DNA of 21,511 bases from assembly GCA_003221435.1 (NCBI GenBank), contig QHRS01000035.1, positions 1 to 21,511 of the forward strand, given 5' to 3'. Below are positions 8,237-15,966 of this stretch, one piece after another. The stretch comes from Candidatus Rokuibacteriota bacterium. GTDB taxonomy: Bacteria; Methylomirabilota; Methylomirabilia; Rokubacteriales; CSP1-6. The position numbers and the translations under genes are program-made. The notes under the pieces were generated by a model, which made no database searches, had not been told where the DNA came from, and saw nothing but the letters and a program-made list of their open reading frames with translations. Numbering within the stretch: the first letter of the stretch is position 1; the number at the start of each line of letters is the position of its first letter.

Positions 8237-9208
8237 TCAAGGACGAAGTCGGCGTTTGACCTCGTCGAGCATCGGCACCACCCACGGATCCACGCCGTGC
8301 AGCAGCGCGAGGTAGTAGCTCGTCCACTGCCCGAGAGAGATCAGCGACAAGAGCCGCGCGAGCCGCCCCTCGCCCCGCGACCACACCTCGGAGACGCCGC
8401 CGGCCGCCGGCTCGATCATCGCGCGCAAGATCGCGAAGCGCCGGTCGATATCCGGGTGCTCCCCCGGGTCCCGCAGAAAGATCGCCTGGAGCCGGCCCGC
8501 CTCGGGCGCGCGCCACGCCTCGAGCTCGTTGTGGTTCATCTCCGGCAGCGCGCCCGCGACCGCGAACCGCTTCGCGTTCTCCTCGACGTCCGTCTTCCAC
8601 CGGTACGCGGGGCAGGCCGTAATCTGGCCGCCGTAGATGATCGGCATGCGATCGCCGACGGCGAGCGCGAGGCGCTTGGCCTCGTTGTGGGGGGTCTGCT
8701 GTGCGGGCCCGAGCGCGGCACCGACCGCCTCCACGATCTCGAGCGCCTCGGCGACCTCCTCGGGCGGGACCGTCGGCAGAAGCGTCACCGCGGGCACACC
8801 GCGCAGCGCCGCGAGCGCGCCGAGACGCCCGCCGGTGGTGAGGACCAGCGTTGCCGCGCCGGTCTTGAGCGCGGCTTCGCACGCCGACACCGCCTCGGCG
8901 GTGTCGCCCGAATATGACACCGTGACGACAAGGGTCGCCGCGTCCGTCATCGCAGGCAATCCGTAGCCGCGGTGGGTGAGCACGGGAACCGTGAGGCGGT
9001 CGCCGAGACACGCCGCGAGGAGGTCGCCACCGACCGCCGATCCGCCCACCCCCGCGATCACGACCAGACGCGGTGGGGAGACGCGGACTTCGGGGACCGG
9101 GCGCAGCGCGAGCGCCTCGCGGCACTGCGCGGGGAAGCGACCGAGGACGTCACGCGCACCGTGCGGATCGAGCCGCGCTATCGCGTTGGGATCGTCGAGG
9201 GCGGTCAT
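8237..9208 (-). CDS. Bifunctional phosphoglucose/phosphomannose isomerase
   Basis: Interconverts glucose-6-phosphate, fructose-6-phosphate and mannose-6-phosphate. Protein of 323 residues, typical for the single-SIS-type PGI/PMI family first known from archaea. Motifs: GVGGSAVGGD (53-62), SYSGDTAEAV (98-107), a substrate-site block KTDVEENAKRF with Glu210, and NHNELEAW with His226 as the expected ring-opening residue. The end VVPMLDEVKRRL is family-like. The ATG at 9208 overlaps the stop of the upstream GH57 gene (ATGA), implying coupled translation and a shared job in sugar or glucan turnover. The open frame continues upstream of 9208, but that is out-of-frame shadow of the GH57 tail. Confident family call; in vivo substrate preference cannot be told. 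Confidence 0.93.
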   Translation of the reverse strand: MTALDDPNAIARLDPHGARDVLGRFPAQCREALALRPVPEVRVSPPRLVVIAGVGGSAVGGDLLAACLGDRLTVPVLTHRGYGLPAMTDAATLVVTVSYSGDTAEAVSACEAALKTGAATLVLTTGGRLGALAALRGVPAVTLLPTVPPEEVAEALEIVEAVGAALGPAQQTPHNEAKRLALAVGDRMPIIYGGQITACPAYRWKTDVEENAKRFAVAGALPEMNHNELEAWRAPEAGRLQAIFLRDPGEHPDIDRRFAILRAMIEPAAGGVSEVWSRGEGRLARLLSLISLGQWTSYYLALLHGVDPWVVPMLDEVKRRLRP

Positions 9209-11301
9209 GCGGGCGGTGTCGCCGTGAGGGTGAGAGTGACCCGCTGGGCCCATTCCCGACCGCGGGCGATTCCAAGGGGCCACGTGATGAGCAGCGCCGT
9301 CCCCTGATAGATTCGCTCGAAGCCACCTTCCGAGATCGACACCGTCTCGACTGGGCCCCAGCCCACGTGCGCGGGCTCTATCCACTCGAGGCCGATCTCG
9401 ACGCCGATCCATTCGTCGCAGAGCCCGATGGCGTAGAGCCCCTGGACGCCTCCGCGGCTTCTCAGAGCCGGCCGGTCGGCCAGCCGCAGGTAGCGGCCGG
9501 ATGCATCGCCCGCGGTCAACGCCAGGTTCCATTGGACCGCCCAGCGGCCGTCGAAGGGCTCATCGCCGAACCAGCGCACCCGGTACTGAACGTCGATCCG
9601 AGCGCCGCCGACCGAAACCGTCTTCTCAACCTAGCAGGGGTAACCATTTGGCCTGTCGACCGACAGCGAGGCTGACGCCCGATCGGCCTCGGTCGCGATC
9701 CGGCACGCCATGCTCGCGTCGCCGAGCGCCTGGTGGGCGCCCGCCCACGGCTCGACCGGGTCGAGGGCGTCGCCGGCCGGAAACAGGCCATCCAGGAGCG
9801 AGGCCCGCCGGAAGCGGTCGTAGGCGAGCAGCGCGTCGAGACCGGCTTCCTTGGCGGGGCGCGCATCGTGAATCGTCCGCACCCCGTCGCCGACCGCTCC
9901 CCTCGCCTTCACCTGCTCGTGGTACACCTCGGGCCGGCGCGTGAGCACGTCGGCGACATCGAGCGCGCGCGGCTTCCAGCCGATCTCGGTGAGCGTGCCC
10001 CCGCGCTCGGGGTGGAGCGTGAGGGACAGCTCGGGCGTGCCCAGGAGGATCTCCGACAGGCCATCGCCGTTGACGTCGTCACGCGTGCACCAGGCGCGCC
10101 TGCCACCGGCTTGCCCCTCGAGCCGTTCGGCGGTCAGCAGGGCCGACTTCACCGCCCGGCGGAGGTGCGGGAGGTAGCAGCCTCCGAACACGCCATGCCA
10201 GTAGGCGTCGTTGGCCTGGCCGCGCCAGAGCGCGAGACGCGCCTCCCGCAAGCGCTGATCGTCAGGATGCGCGACGAGGCCCTCGTGAATGACCCGTGAC
10301 AGCCGCAGCATCTTCCAGTACAGGTCGCCGACCTCCGGATATTTGATCAGGAACGTGCGCCAGAAGCCGCCGCGGAGCAAGCCGACCAGCCGGTCGCCGT
10401 CGGGGAGCGCCGCCAGCCGCCGTTTGGTCTCGTCGAGAGCCATGCCGGCCCGGGTCGGCAGCGCCCAGTGCCCCATCTCGCTGTACGACGCGGTCGGGAG
10501 ATAGACGGGACCGGTCGCGGGATGGGCGTCGAGGAAATCGCTGAACGCCGCCGTTTCCAGCCAGTCGGCCGAGCCGAGCGCCTCGAAGAACCGGGCGAGC
10601 CAGCCGTCCTCATAGACGTGCCTGTAGGTGCCCGGCCACAGGCCGAACTTCTCGCCATCGTCCACGAGGGTCAGGCCGGCGCCCCGGCCCCGCCACGCCC
10701 GCAGGTAGTCGAGGGTGGCGGCCGGCTCGGCGAACGGGACCAGATACCGCAGCCGTTCGCTGATCGGGAACACCGCGATCTTGGCGCCCTGCTCCTCGGT
10801 CACGTAGTAGCCGGCGAGCTCCGCCGTGTCCATGCCCGTGAGCGCGAAGTGGCGGTCGTCCACCAGCACGAACTCGACGCCGGCGTCGGAGAGCGCCCGA
10901 GGCAGGTGGGGTTCCCACACGCGCTCGGCGAGCCACATCCCGCGCGGGCGCACGCCGAAGTGACTCTTCAGGAACTCGGAGAGGTGCTGGATCTGACCGA
11001 TCTTGTCGTGGTCGGGGAGCACCGGCAGGATCGGCTCGTAAAAGCCCCCGGTCAGCAGCTCGATCTGGCCGCGCGCCGCGAGCGCGCCGAGCAGATCGAA
11101 CGCCCGCGGCGCACGGTCGCGGAGGAATTCCAGGAGCGTGCCCGTGCAGTGCACCGTCAGGCGAATCGAGGGGAACGCCCGCGCCAGCTCCAGAAACGGC
11201 TGGTACGCGCGCTTGACCGCGTCAGCCATGACGTCGTCGAAGTTCCCGGCCGGCTGGTGATTGTGGACGCCGAACAGGAACGTCACGCGTGGTTCACTCA
11301 C
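9205..11301 (-). CDS. GH57 alpha-glucan enzyme (4-alpha-glucanotransferase/amylase-like) with in-frame TAG
   Basis: Glycoside hydrolase family 57 protein acting on alpha-1,4-glucans, most like the 4-alpha-glucanotransferase group with a C-terminal DUF1926-type beta domain. Motifs: FGVHNHQPAGNF (10-21), GGFYEPILPVLPD (85-97), WLAERVWEPHLP (123-134, likely nucleophile Glu126) and LVDDGEKFGLWPGTY (212-226, acid/base Asp214 or Asp215). The GTG start at 11301 overlaps the rapZ stop (GTGAGTGA). After residue 556 (PNGYPC) a TAG at 9631-9633 interrupts the frame. The same frame then continues without a shift as VEKTVSVGGARIDVQYRVRW and 120 more plausible domain residues, ending at 9205. A one-base change from CAG (Gln) would explain it. 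TAG is a normal stop in neighbouring genes, so code reassignment is unlikely. The product is either truncated at 556 or 698 residues long if the TAG is an error. Confidence 0.9.
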
Positions 11302-12166
11302 GGTCGATGTCCCGGTGCACCACCGTCGGCCCGAGTCCGAGCCCTTCCATGAACTGCCGCAGCGCTTCGACGACCGCCACCGATCGGTGGCGCCCGCCGG
11401 TGCACCCCACCGCGATCGTCAGGTACGCCTTGCCCTCCCGCCGGTAGAACGGCAGGAGGAACTGCAGCAGATCCTGGAGCCGTTCCAGGAACTGGCGACT
11501 CTCGGCGTGCGTGAAGATGAACTCCCGGACGCGGTCGTCCCGCCCGTCGAGCGGCCGGAGGCCGTCGACGAAGTGCGGATTCGGCAGGAACCGCGCGTCG
11601 AAGACGAGGTCGGCGTCGTACGGGATCCCGTGCTTGTAGCCGAACGAGATCAACGACGTCGCCAGCCCGGGCCGCGTCCTCGGCGTCCCGTACAGCTCGA
11701 TGAGGAAATCCTTGAACTGGTGCACGGTCAGCGCGGAGGTGTCGACGATCCGGTCGGCGATCTCGCGGAACTGGGCCAGGGCCTTCCGCTCCGCCCGGAT
11801 GCCGTCCAGGATGCTGCCGTCGCCCGCGAGCGGATGCTTCCGGCGCGACTCGTGGTAGCGACGCACCAGCGCCTCGTCGCCCGCCTCCAGGAAGAGCACC
11901 TGGACGGCATGGTTCCGGCGGCGCAGCTCCGCGAGCGCTTCCACGAGATGCGGCAGGTACTCCCCTTCCCGCACGTCGACCCCGAGCGCGACGTTCCGGA
12001 TGTCGCGCGTCGACCGCGCCGTCAGCTCGGCGAACGTCGGGATCAGGGTCGTCGGCAGATTGTCCACGCAGAAGTACCCGATGTCCTCGAAGCACTTGAT
12101 GGCGAAGCTCTTGCCGGCGCCGCTCAGCCCGGTGATGATGACGAAGGAAACGGTCTGCGAGGCCAC
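11294..12166 (-). CDS. rapZ: RapZ/YvcJ family nucleotide-binding protein
   Basis: P-loop ATP/GTP-binding protein of 290 residues. In E. coli RapZ is an adaptor that controls glucosamine-6-phosphate synthase mRNA through small RNAs and RNase E; in other phyla the role is less clear. Motifs: Walker A GLSGAGKS (13-20), EDIGYFCVDNLP (27-38), a Walker-B-like region VQVLFLEAGDEALVRRY, the family stretch SFGYKHGIPYDADLVFDARFLPNPH, and C-terminal YLTIAVGCTGGRHRSV, the conserved RapZ signature. The GTG start at 12166 is supported by homology starting at once; no strong ribosome binding site is seen. It follows rpoN by 88 bases. Many Proteobacteria place hpf and ptsN between these genes; both are absent here. 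Confidence 0.95.
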   Translation of the reverse strand: MASQTVSFVIITGLSGAGKSFAIKCFEDIGYFCVDNLPTTLIPTFAELTARSTRDIRNVALGVDVREGEYLPHLVEALAELRRRNHAVQVLFLEAGDEALVRRYHESRRKHPLAGDGSILDGIRAERKALAQFREIADRIVDTSALTVHQFKDFLIELYGTPRTRPGLATSLISFGYKHGIPYDADLVFDARFLPNPHFVDGLRPLDGRDDRVREFIFTHAESRQFLERLQDLLQFLLPFYRREGKAYLTIAVGCTGGRHRSVAVVEALRQFMEGLGLGPTVVHRDIDRE

Positions 12167-12254
12167 GGCTCACGCCCGCGCGGCTACGACCGGCACCGCG
12201 CGACCGGCGGGGCCGGGTCCGTCGTGAGGCGCCATGCGAGAGCGTCCAGGCGCG

Positions 12255-13697
12255 TTACCGCTTGCGCGGCGCGAGGCGCCGTTGATGCGACGGCAGGATG
12301 CAGAGCTCCTCGCGGTACTTCGCCACCGTGCGTCGCGCGATCGTCAACCCCTGCCCCTTGAGGATCTGCGCCACTTCCTGGTCCGACAGCGGCTTGGCCT
12401 GGTCCTCGTTCCCGAGGAGGTCCCGGATCATCTTCTTCACGGACACGGAGGAGACCATCTCGCCGTTGCCCGAGGCGATGCCGCTGTGGAAGAAGAACTT
12501 CAGCTCGAACAGCCCCTGCGGCGTCTCCACGTACTTGTTCGTGGTGACGCGGCTGATCGTCGACTCGTGCATGCTGATGTCCTCGCCCACGTCCCGGAGC
12601 GCCAGCGGGCGGAGGTACGGCAGCCCCTTGTCGAGGAACTCGCGCTGGAACTTGACGATGGACTGCGTCACCCTGCGCAGCGTGCGCTGCCGCTGCTCGA
12701 CGCTCTTGATCAGCCACATGGCCGACCGGAGCTTCTGCTCCACGTACTGGCGGGCCTCGTCCGCCGAGCCGCGGAGGAGCGAGCGATAGAGCGAATTGAC
12801 CCGGAGCCTCGGGATACCGTCCTCGTTGAGGACGACGGTGTACTCCGAGCCCGTCTTGATGACGGACACGTCGGGCACGATGTAGCGGGACTCGTTGGCG
12901 CCGAACGGGCGTCCCGGCTTCGGCTCGAGCGTCATGATCTGTTCCACCGCCTCCATGATCCGGTCGAGCGGCTGCTTGAGGGCGCGGGCGATCTCCGCGT
13001 ACCGCCGCCGGCTCAGGTCCTCGAAGTGCAGCTCGACGATCTCGATCGACAGGGGGTCCGGAAGAGGGTCGCGCCGAAGCTGGAGGAGCAGGCATTCCCG
13101 GACGTCGCGCGCGGCCACCCCCGGCGGATCGAACGACTGCACGAGTAGCAGGACCTTCTCGACCTCGTCCGGCGTCGCCTCGCAGCGTCCGGCGATCTCG
13201 CCGAGCTCCGCCCGCAGGTAGCCGTCCTCGTCGAGGTTGCCGATGATCTCCCCGCCGATCCGCCGCACCTGCGCCTCTTCGGTCGCGAAGCGGAGCTGCT
13301 CGTCGAGGTGGTCGGCGAGCGAGGATGCCGACCGGGCGATGTTTTCGAACTGCAGATCCTCGCGCTCTTCCTGAGCCACCAGCGAGCGCTCCTCGTGGTC
13401 GTCGAAGAGCCTCGCCGCGAGGTCGAAGGGGAGGTCGTCGATCTGCTGGTCGTTCCGGCTGTTCTCCGGCACCGGCTCCGGCGGTGGCGCCGCGGCCACC
13501 TCCGGCTCGTTTGGCCCCGCGGGCGCCTCGCCGTCCTGCGGCTCCTCTTCGAGCAACGGATTCTCCAGGAGCTCCTTCTGCACCACCTCCTGCAGCTCAA
13601 GGGTCGAGAGCTGGAGGAGCTGGATCGCCTGCTGGAGGAGCGGCGTCATGACGACGCGCTGGCTCTGTCGTAACGAGAGACGCGCCTCCATCGCCAT
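12255..13697 (-). CDS. rpoN: RNA polymerase sigma-54 factor
   Basis: Alternative sigma factor directing RNA polymerase to -24/-12 promoters, needing an AAA+ activator. Protein of 480 residues, the usual length. Region I (about 1-50) is Gln/Leu-rich with LRQSQRVVMTPLLQQAIQLL. An acidic, Pro-rich region II follows (about 50-110). The core-binding domain contains GNLDEDGYL and VQSFDPPGVAARDVRECLLLQL. The DNA-binding part includes MHESTISRVTTNKYVETPQG. The RpoN box ARRTVAKYRE (454-463) is intact. The ATG at 13697 has AGAGGA about 9 bases upstream; a second ATG two codons later is possible. The gene sits between lptB and rapZ, a conserved neighbourhood. I found no good -24/-12 promoter upstream that would suggest autoregulation. 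Confidence 0.97.
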   Translation of the reverse strand: MAMEARLSLRQSQRVVMTPLLQQAIQLLQLSTLELQEVVQKELLENPLLEEEPQDGEAPAGPNEPEVAAAPPPEPVPENSRNDQQIDDLPFDLAARLFDDHEERSLVAQEEREDLQFENIARSASSLADHLDEQLRFATEEAQVRRIGGEIIGNLDEDGYLRAELGEIAGRCEATPDEVEKVLLLVQSFDPPGVAARDVRECLLLQLRRDPLPDPLSIEIVELHFEDLSRRRYAEIARALKQPLDRIMEAVEQIMTLEPKPGRPFGANESRYIVPDVSVIKTGSEYTVVLNEDGIPRLRVNSLYRSLLRGSADEARQYVEQKLRSAMWLIKSVEQRQRTLRRVTQSIVKFQREFLDKGLPYLRPLALRDVGEDISMHESTISRVTTNKYVETPQGLFELKFFFHSGIASGNGEMVSSVSVKKMIRDLLGNEDQAKPLSDQEVAQILKGQGLTIARRTVAKYREELCILPSHQRRLAPRKR

Positions 13698-13759
13698 GGG
13701 TCCGGTTCCTCTGCCCTCTAGTGCCGTTCCAATTTACTTCGCCATACTTCGTTGCCCAT

Positions 13760-13830
13760 CGAAGGGGGCCTCGGCGGCCCCCTCCGAACCTCCCCCAAGG
13801 GGCTGATGGCGCCGGCAAAGCCGGCGCTCG
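13760..13830 (-). repeat. Double-hairpin repeat, copy 2
   Basis: Opposite orientation to copy 1. Hairpin 2 arms are TCGAAGGGGGCC (13760-13771) and GGCCCCCTCCGA (13777-13788), with one mismatch. The linker reads AACCTCCCCCAAGG on the + strand. Hairpin 1 arms are GCGCCGGC (13810-13817) and GCCGGCGC (13821-13828) with loop AAA. It lies inside the 20-bp inverted pair of the lptB-rpoN gap. The linker is longer than in copies 3 and 4. Confidence 0.85.
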
Positions 13831-13879
13831 TACTCGGGTTCTCCGACAGGTTCTCGGTCGTCGGCGACCATTGATCCGG

Positions 13880-13899
13880 AACATGCCCCATGGCATGTT
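13880..13899. promoter_or_regulatory. 20-base palindrome, possible operator
   Basis: AACATGCC, spacer CCAT, GGCATGTT: a perfect 8-bp inverted repeat about 180 bases upstream of the rpoN start. It is less GC-rich than the surrounding hairpins and has the shape of a dimeric regulator site. It could equally be a small RNA hairpin. No regulator gene lies nearby. Confidence 0.4.
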
Positions 13900-13996
13900 G
13901 ACCGTGGGCGAGACGACGCGCGAGACCGCGTACGCTCCGGTCGCCTCCTCCCTCGGGCCTCGTCCGCCTCGCAACTTGGAACGGCACCGGCGGCCC

Positions 13997-14027
13997 CACT
14001 CGCATTAGCCAGAACTCGTTGCGAGTG
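13997..14027 (-). terminator. Hairpin just after lptB stop, terminator-like without T run
   Basis: CACTCGCA (13997-14004) pairs with TGCGAGTG (14020-14027) across a 15-base loop. A smaller alternative, ACTCG-TTG-CGAGT (14014-14026), overlaps it. It begins two bases after the lptB stop in the minus direction. No T run follows, so termination is uncertain. It makes up most of the segment that splits the right inverted arm. Confidence 0.4.
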
Positions 14028-14029
14028 CA

Positions 14030-14752
14030 CTAGAGGGCGAACTTCTCGCCGAGGTAGATCTCGCGCGCCGTCGGGTTGTTGGCGAGCTCGGCCGCCGTCC
14101 CCGAGACCAGGATCTTCCCGTCGAAGAGGATGTACGCGCGATCCGTGATCGCCAGCGTCTCGCGCACGTTGTGGTCCGTGATCAGGATGCCGATGCCGCG
14201 CTCCGTGAGGCGCGCGACGATCTCCTGGATGTCGCCGATCGCGATCGGGTCGATACCGGTGAACGGCTCGTCGAGCAGCAGGTAGCTCGGCGAGGTCACG
14301 AGCGCCCGCGTGATCTCGAGGCGGCGGCGCTCGCCGCCCGACAGCGTGAAGGCCGGGTAGCGCGCGAGCCGGGTCAGGTCGAGCTCGGCGAGCAGCTCCT
14401 GCACGCGGGTGTGGCGCTCCCCCGGCGTGAGGTCGAGCGTCTCGAGGATCGCGAGAAGGTTCTCCTCGACCGTCAGCTTCCGGAAGACCGAGGACTCCTG
14501 CGGCAGGTAGCCGAGCCCGAGCCGGCAGCGCCGGTACATCGGCAGGCCCGTGATCTCCTGCCCCTCGAGGAAGATCCGCCCGCTATCGCACCCGATGAGG
14601 CCCACCATCATGTAGAACGACGTCGTCTTGCCCGCTCCGTTCGGGCCCAGCAGGCCGACCACCTCCCCGCGCTGGATGTCGAGCGAGACGTCGTCCACCA
14701 CCTTCCGGCGCTTGAACCACTTGGACAGGCCCTGCGCCACCAGCCCTTCCAT
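14030..14752 (-). CDS. lptB: LPS export ABC transporter ATPase LptB
   Basis: Cytoplasmic ATPase that powers extraction of lipopolysaccharide from the inner membrane with LptF/LptG and LptC. Protein of 240 residues, standard length. Motifs: Walker A GPNGAGKTT (36-44), Q-loop GYLPQ (81-85), signature LSGGERRR (137-144), Walker B YLLLDEP (157-163) and H-loop His194 in ITDHNVRET. PMYRR (71-75) and the ending YLGEKFAL match LptB well and separate it from branched-chain amino acid ATPases. The ATG at 14752 is one base after the lptA stop. Its TAG stop lies inside the outer arm of an inverted repeat. Confidence 0.97.
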   Translation of the reverse strand: MEGLVAQGLSKWFKRRKVVDDVSLDIQRGEVVGLLGPNGAGKTTSFYMMVGLIGCDSGRIFLEGQEITGLPMYRRCRLGLGYLPQESSVFRKLTVEENLLAILETLDLTPGERHTRVQELLAELDLTRLARYPAFTLSGGERRRLEITRALVTSPSYLLLDEPFTGIDPIAIGDIQEIVARLTERGIGILITDHNVRETLAITDRAYILFDGKILVSGTAAELANNPTAREIYLGEKFAL

Positions 14753-14753
14753 T

Positions 14754-15344
14754 TCAGTTCTTGCACTCGGACTGCGCCGTCGCCTGCGCGCCGTCCTGCG
14801 GCTTCTCTTCCTTGGGGTAGAAGATCGCTTTCACGCGCTCCTGCTTGCCGCCCTCGACCACGCTGCGCTCCTGGTTGAGGTAGATCGTGATCTTCTCGCC
14901 GGTCACGACGTTGTCCGCCTGCCAGACGCGGGCGTTGCCGATGAGCTCGACCCGCTGCTCTCCGTCGTAGTACTCGGAGCGCTTCGCGGTCCCCATCCGG
15001 CAGTCACGCGTGATGATCCGGATGCTGCCCGTCGAGACGGTCCGGATCACCCGACCCGCCGCCTCGTCGAGATAGACCTCCATCCGGTCGGCGTACTGCA
15101 CGGAGCCGTTCTGCCGCGCGACGACATTCCCGGTGAAGATGACGAGGCTCTCTTTCTGGAAGCTCTCCATGTGGTCGGCGTCGACCGTCACCGGTTGATT
15201 CTTGTCGTCGGCCGGCTTGGCCTTTTCGTCAGCGGCCCTGCTCGGCTTGGCAGCCGGCGGCCTGCCCGACGGCTGCTGCGCGAACGCCCCGGTTGCCGCC
15301 GCGACGAGCGCCGCGAGCAGCAGGCCGCGCGCGGCGCGCGTCAC
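14754..15344 (-). CDS. lptA: LPS transport periplasmic protein LptA
   Basis: Periplasmic bridge protein carrying LPS between LptC and LptD. Protein of 196 residues with a signal peptide (RAARGLLLAALVAAATGAFA, then QQ), a Pro/Lys-rich linker, and one OstA-like beta-jellyroll domain: PVTVDADHMESFQKESLVIF, GNVVARQNGSVQYADRMEVY, then RVELIGNARVWQADNVVTGE and ITIYLNQERSVVEG. The GTG start at 15344 overlaps the lptC stop (GTGA), so translation is probably coupled. The final Cys near the C-terminus (SECKN) is unusual but unexplained. Confidence 0.92.
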   Translation of the reverse strand: MTRAARGLLLAALVAAATGAFAQQPSGRPPAAKPSRAADEKAKPADDKNQPVTVDADHMESFQKESLVIFTGNVVARQNGSVQYADRMEVYLDEAAGRVIRTVSTGSIRIITRDCRMGTAKRSEYYDGEQRVELIGNARVWQADNVVTGEKITIYLNQERSVVEGGKQERVKAIFYPKEEKPQDGAQATAQSECKN

Positions 15345-15898
15345 GGTGAGACTCTCGGGAATTTCGTGAACTGCGCGCGCACGCGCCCCTTGACCTCCGC
15401 GGTTTGCCGCGTCATGTCGACCGCGAGTCCGGAGCCCTCGATCACGGTGCCGTCACGGGTGATCCTGACCGGCGCGTCGGTCCAGAGGCGCTTGGTGCTC
15501 GCCTGCCACCGCAGCACGGAGGTCTCCAGCCGCAGGCCGTCGTTGGAGACCAGCACCACGTTGCGTCGCACCTCGAGGTCCTTGGTCTTCTGGAGCACGT
15601 CGCCCTCGTCGCCCCACACGCGCCAGGAGCGGAGCGGCTGATGGATGTCGACCACCGGCCGCCGGAGGCCCGTCCGCCCCTCCGCGTCGAAGACCTCGGC
15701 CTGATCGGCGACGAGCTTCCAGCGGACGTTCCCCGACTCCTCCTCGAGCTGGACGTCCTTGATTCGGTAATCGGCCTTCGACGTCGGCGGCTCTGCAGGC
15801 TCCATTCGAATCGCCCGGCTCTTCATGACCAGGGTGCCGGTCACGAGCACCATGAAGACAGCGACTGCCACAAGAATGCCAAAAGATATTCGCCGCAT
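15341..15898 (-). CDS. lptC: LPS export system protein LptC
   Basis: Bitopic inner-membrane protein that receives LPS from LptB2FG and passes it to LptA. Protein of 185 residues: short basic start MRRIS, one membrane helix (about 6-26, FGILVAVAVFMVLVTGTLVM), then a periplasmic jellyroll with ADYRIKDVQLEEESGNVRWKL, ADQAEVFD, a LEVRRNVVLVSNDGLRLET block and a final GSGLAVDMTRQTAEVKGRVRA. I chose the ATG at 15898 because the helix begins at once. An ATG twelve codons earlier (15934) and the longer open frame to 16012 add non-conserved residues. It lies 68 bases after kdsC. Confidence 0.92.
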   Translation of the reverse strand: MRRISFGILVAVAVFMVLVTGTLVMKSRAIRMEPAEPPTSKADYRIKDVQLEEESGNVRWKLVADQAEVFDAEGRTGLRRPVVDIHQPLRSWRVWGDEGDVLQKTKDLEVRRNVVLVSNDGLRLETSVLRWQASTKRLWTDAPVRITRDGTVIEGSGLAVDMTRQTAEVKGRVRAQFTKFPRVSP

Positions 15899-15924
15899 GG
15901 GATTGTCGATGCAATTTCGATACC

Positions 15925-15955
15925 AGACTATCATAGTCGGATGACGCGGGGGAAG
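15925..15955 (-). promoter_or_regulatory. Possible sigma-70 promoter before lptC
   Basis: In the 68-base gap between kdsC and lptC the minus strand carries TATGAT (15930-15935), five of six matches to a -10 box in a locally AT-richer patch. TTGCCC lies upstream with a long 19-base spacer. This would give a short leader and let lptCAB be transcribed separately from the Kdo genes. Weak evidence. Confidence 0.2.
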
Positions 15956-15966
15956 GGCAAATGCGG

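Larger units (their letters stand above)
13698..14029. other. 332-base intergenic region between lptB and rpoN, dense in inverted repeats
   Basis: No gene is supported here; the open frames are short and shadow-like. The region holds, from the rpoN side: the rpoN ribosome binding site, the left arm of a 20-bp inverted repeat (13713-13732), double-hairpin repeat copy 2 (13760-13830), a 20-base palindrome (13880-13899), the inner right arm (13976-13987), a hairpin (13997-14027) and the outer right arm (14027-14038), which reaches into the lptB stop. It must also contain any separate rpoN promoter, but I could not pick one with confidence. Confidence 0.7.
13713..14038. repeat. 20-bp inverted repeat bounding the lptB-rpoN gap, right arm split
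   Basis: GCCCTCTAGTGCCGTTCCAA at 13713-13732 is matched in inverse by two pieces: TTGGAACGGCAC at 13976-13987 and GCACTAGAGGGC at 14027-14038. Both are perfect 12-bp matches in the right order. They are separated by 39 bases, with GCAC present at both edges of the insert. The simplest reading is a 20-bp terminal inverted repeat whose right arm took a 43-base hairpin insert with a 4-bp duplication. The outer arm overlaps the last two codons and stop of lptB. It resembles the ends of a MITE-like element, but no transposase is present in the window. Confidence 0.75.

Noticed and set aside
9631..9633. TAG recoded as pyrrolysine or another amino acid
   Set aside because: Several neighbouring genes end at TAG with no sensible sequence beyond, so TAG is a normal stop here. 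A single-site error or mutation is simpler.
13698..14029. Sigma-54 promoter for rpoN autoregulation
   Set aside because: A GG and GC pair near TGCCGTTCCAAGTTGC has the wrong spacing for a -24/-12 element, and no other match was found.
13734..14030. Small open frames in the lptB-rpoN gap
   Set aside because: Their translations are low-complexity products of the palindromic repeats, with no good ribosome binding site or homology.
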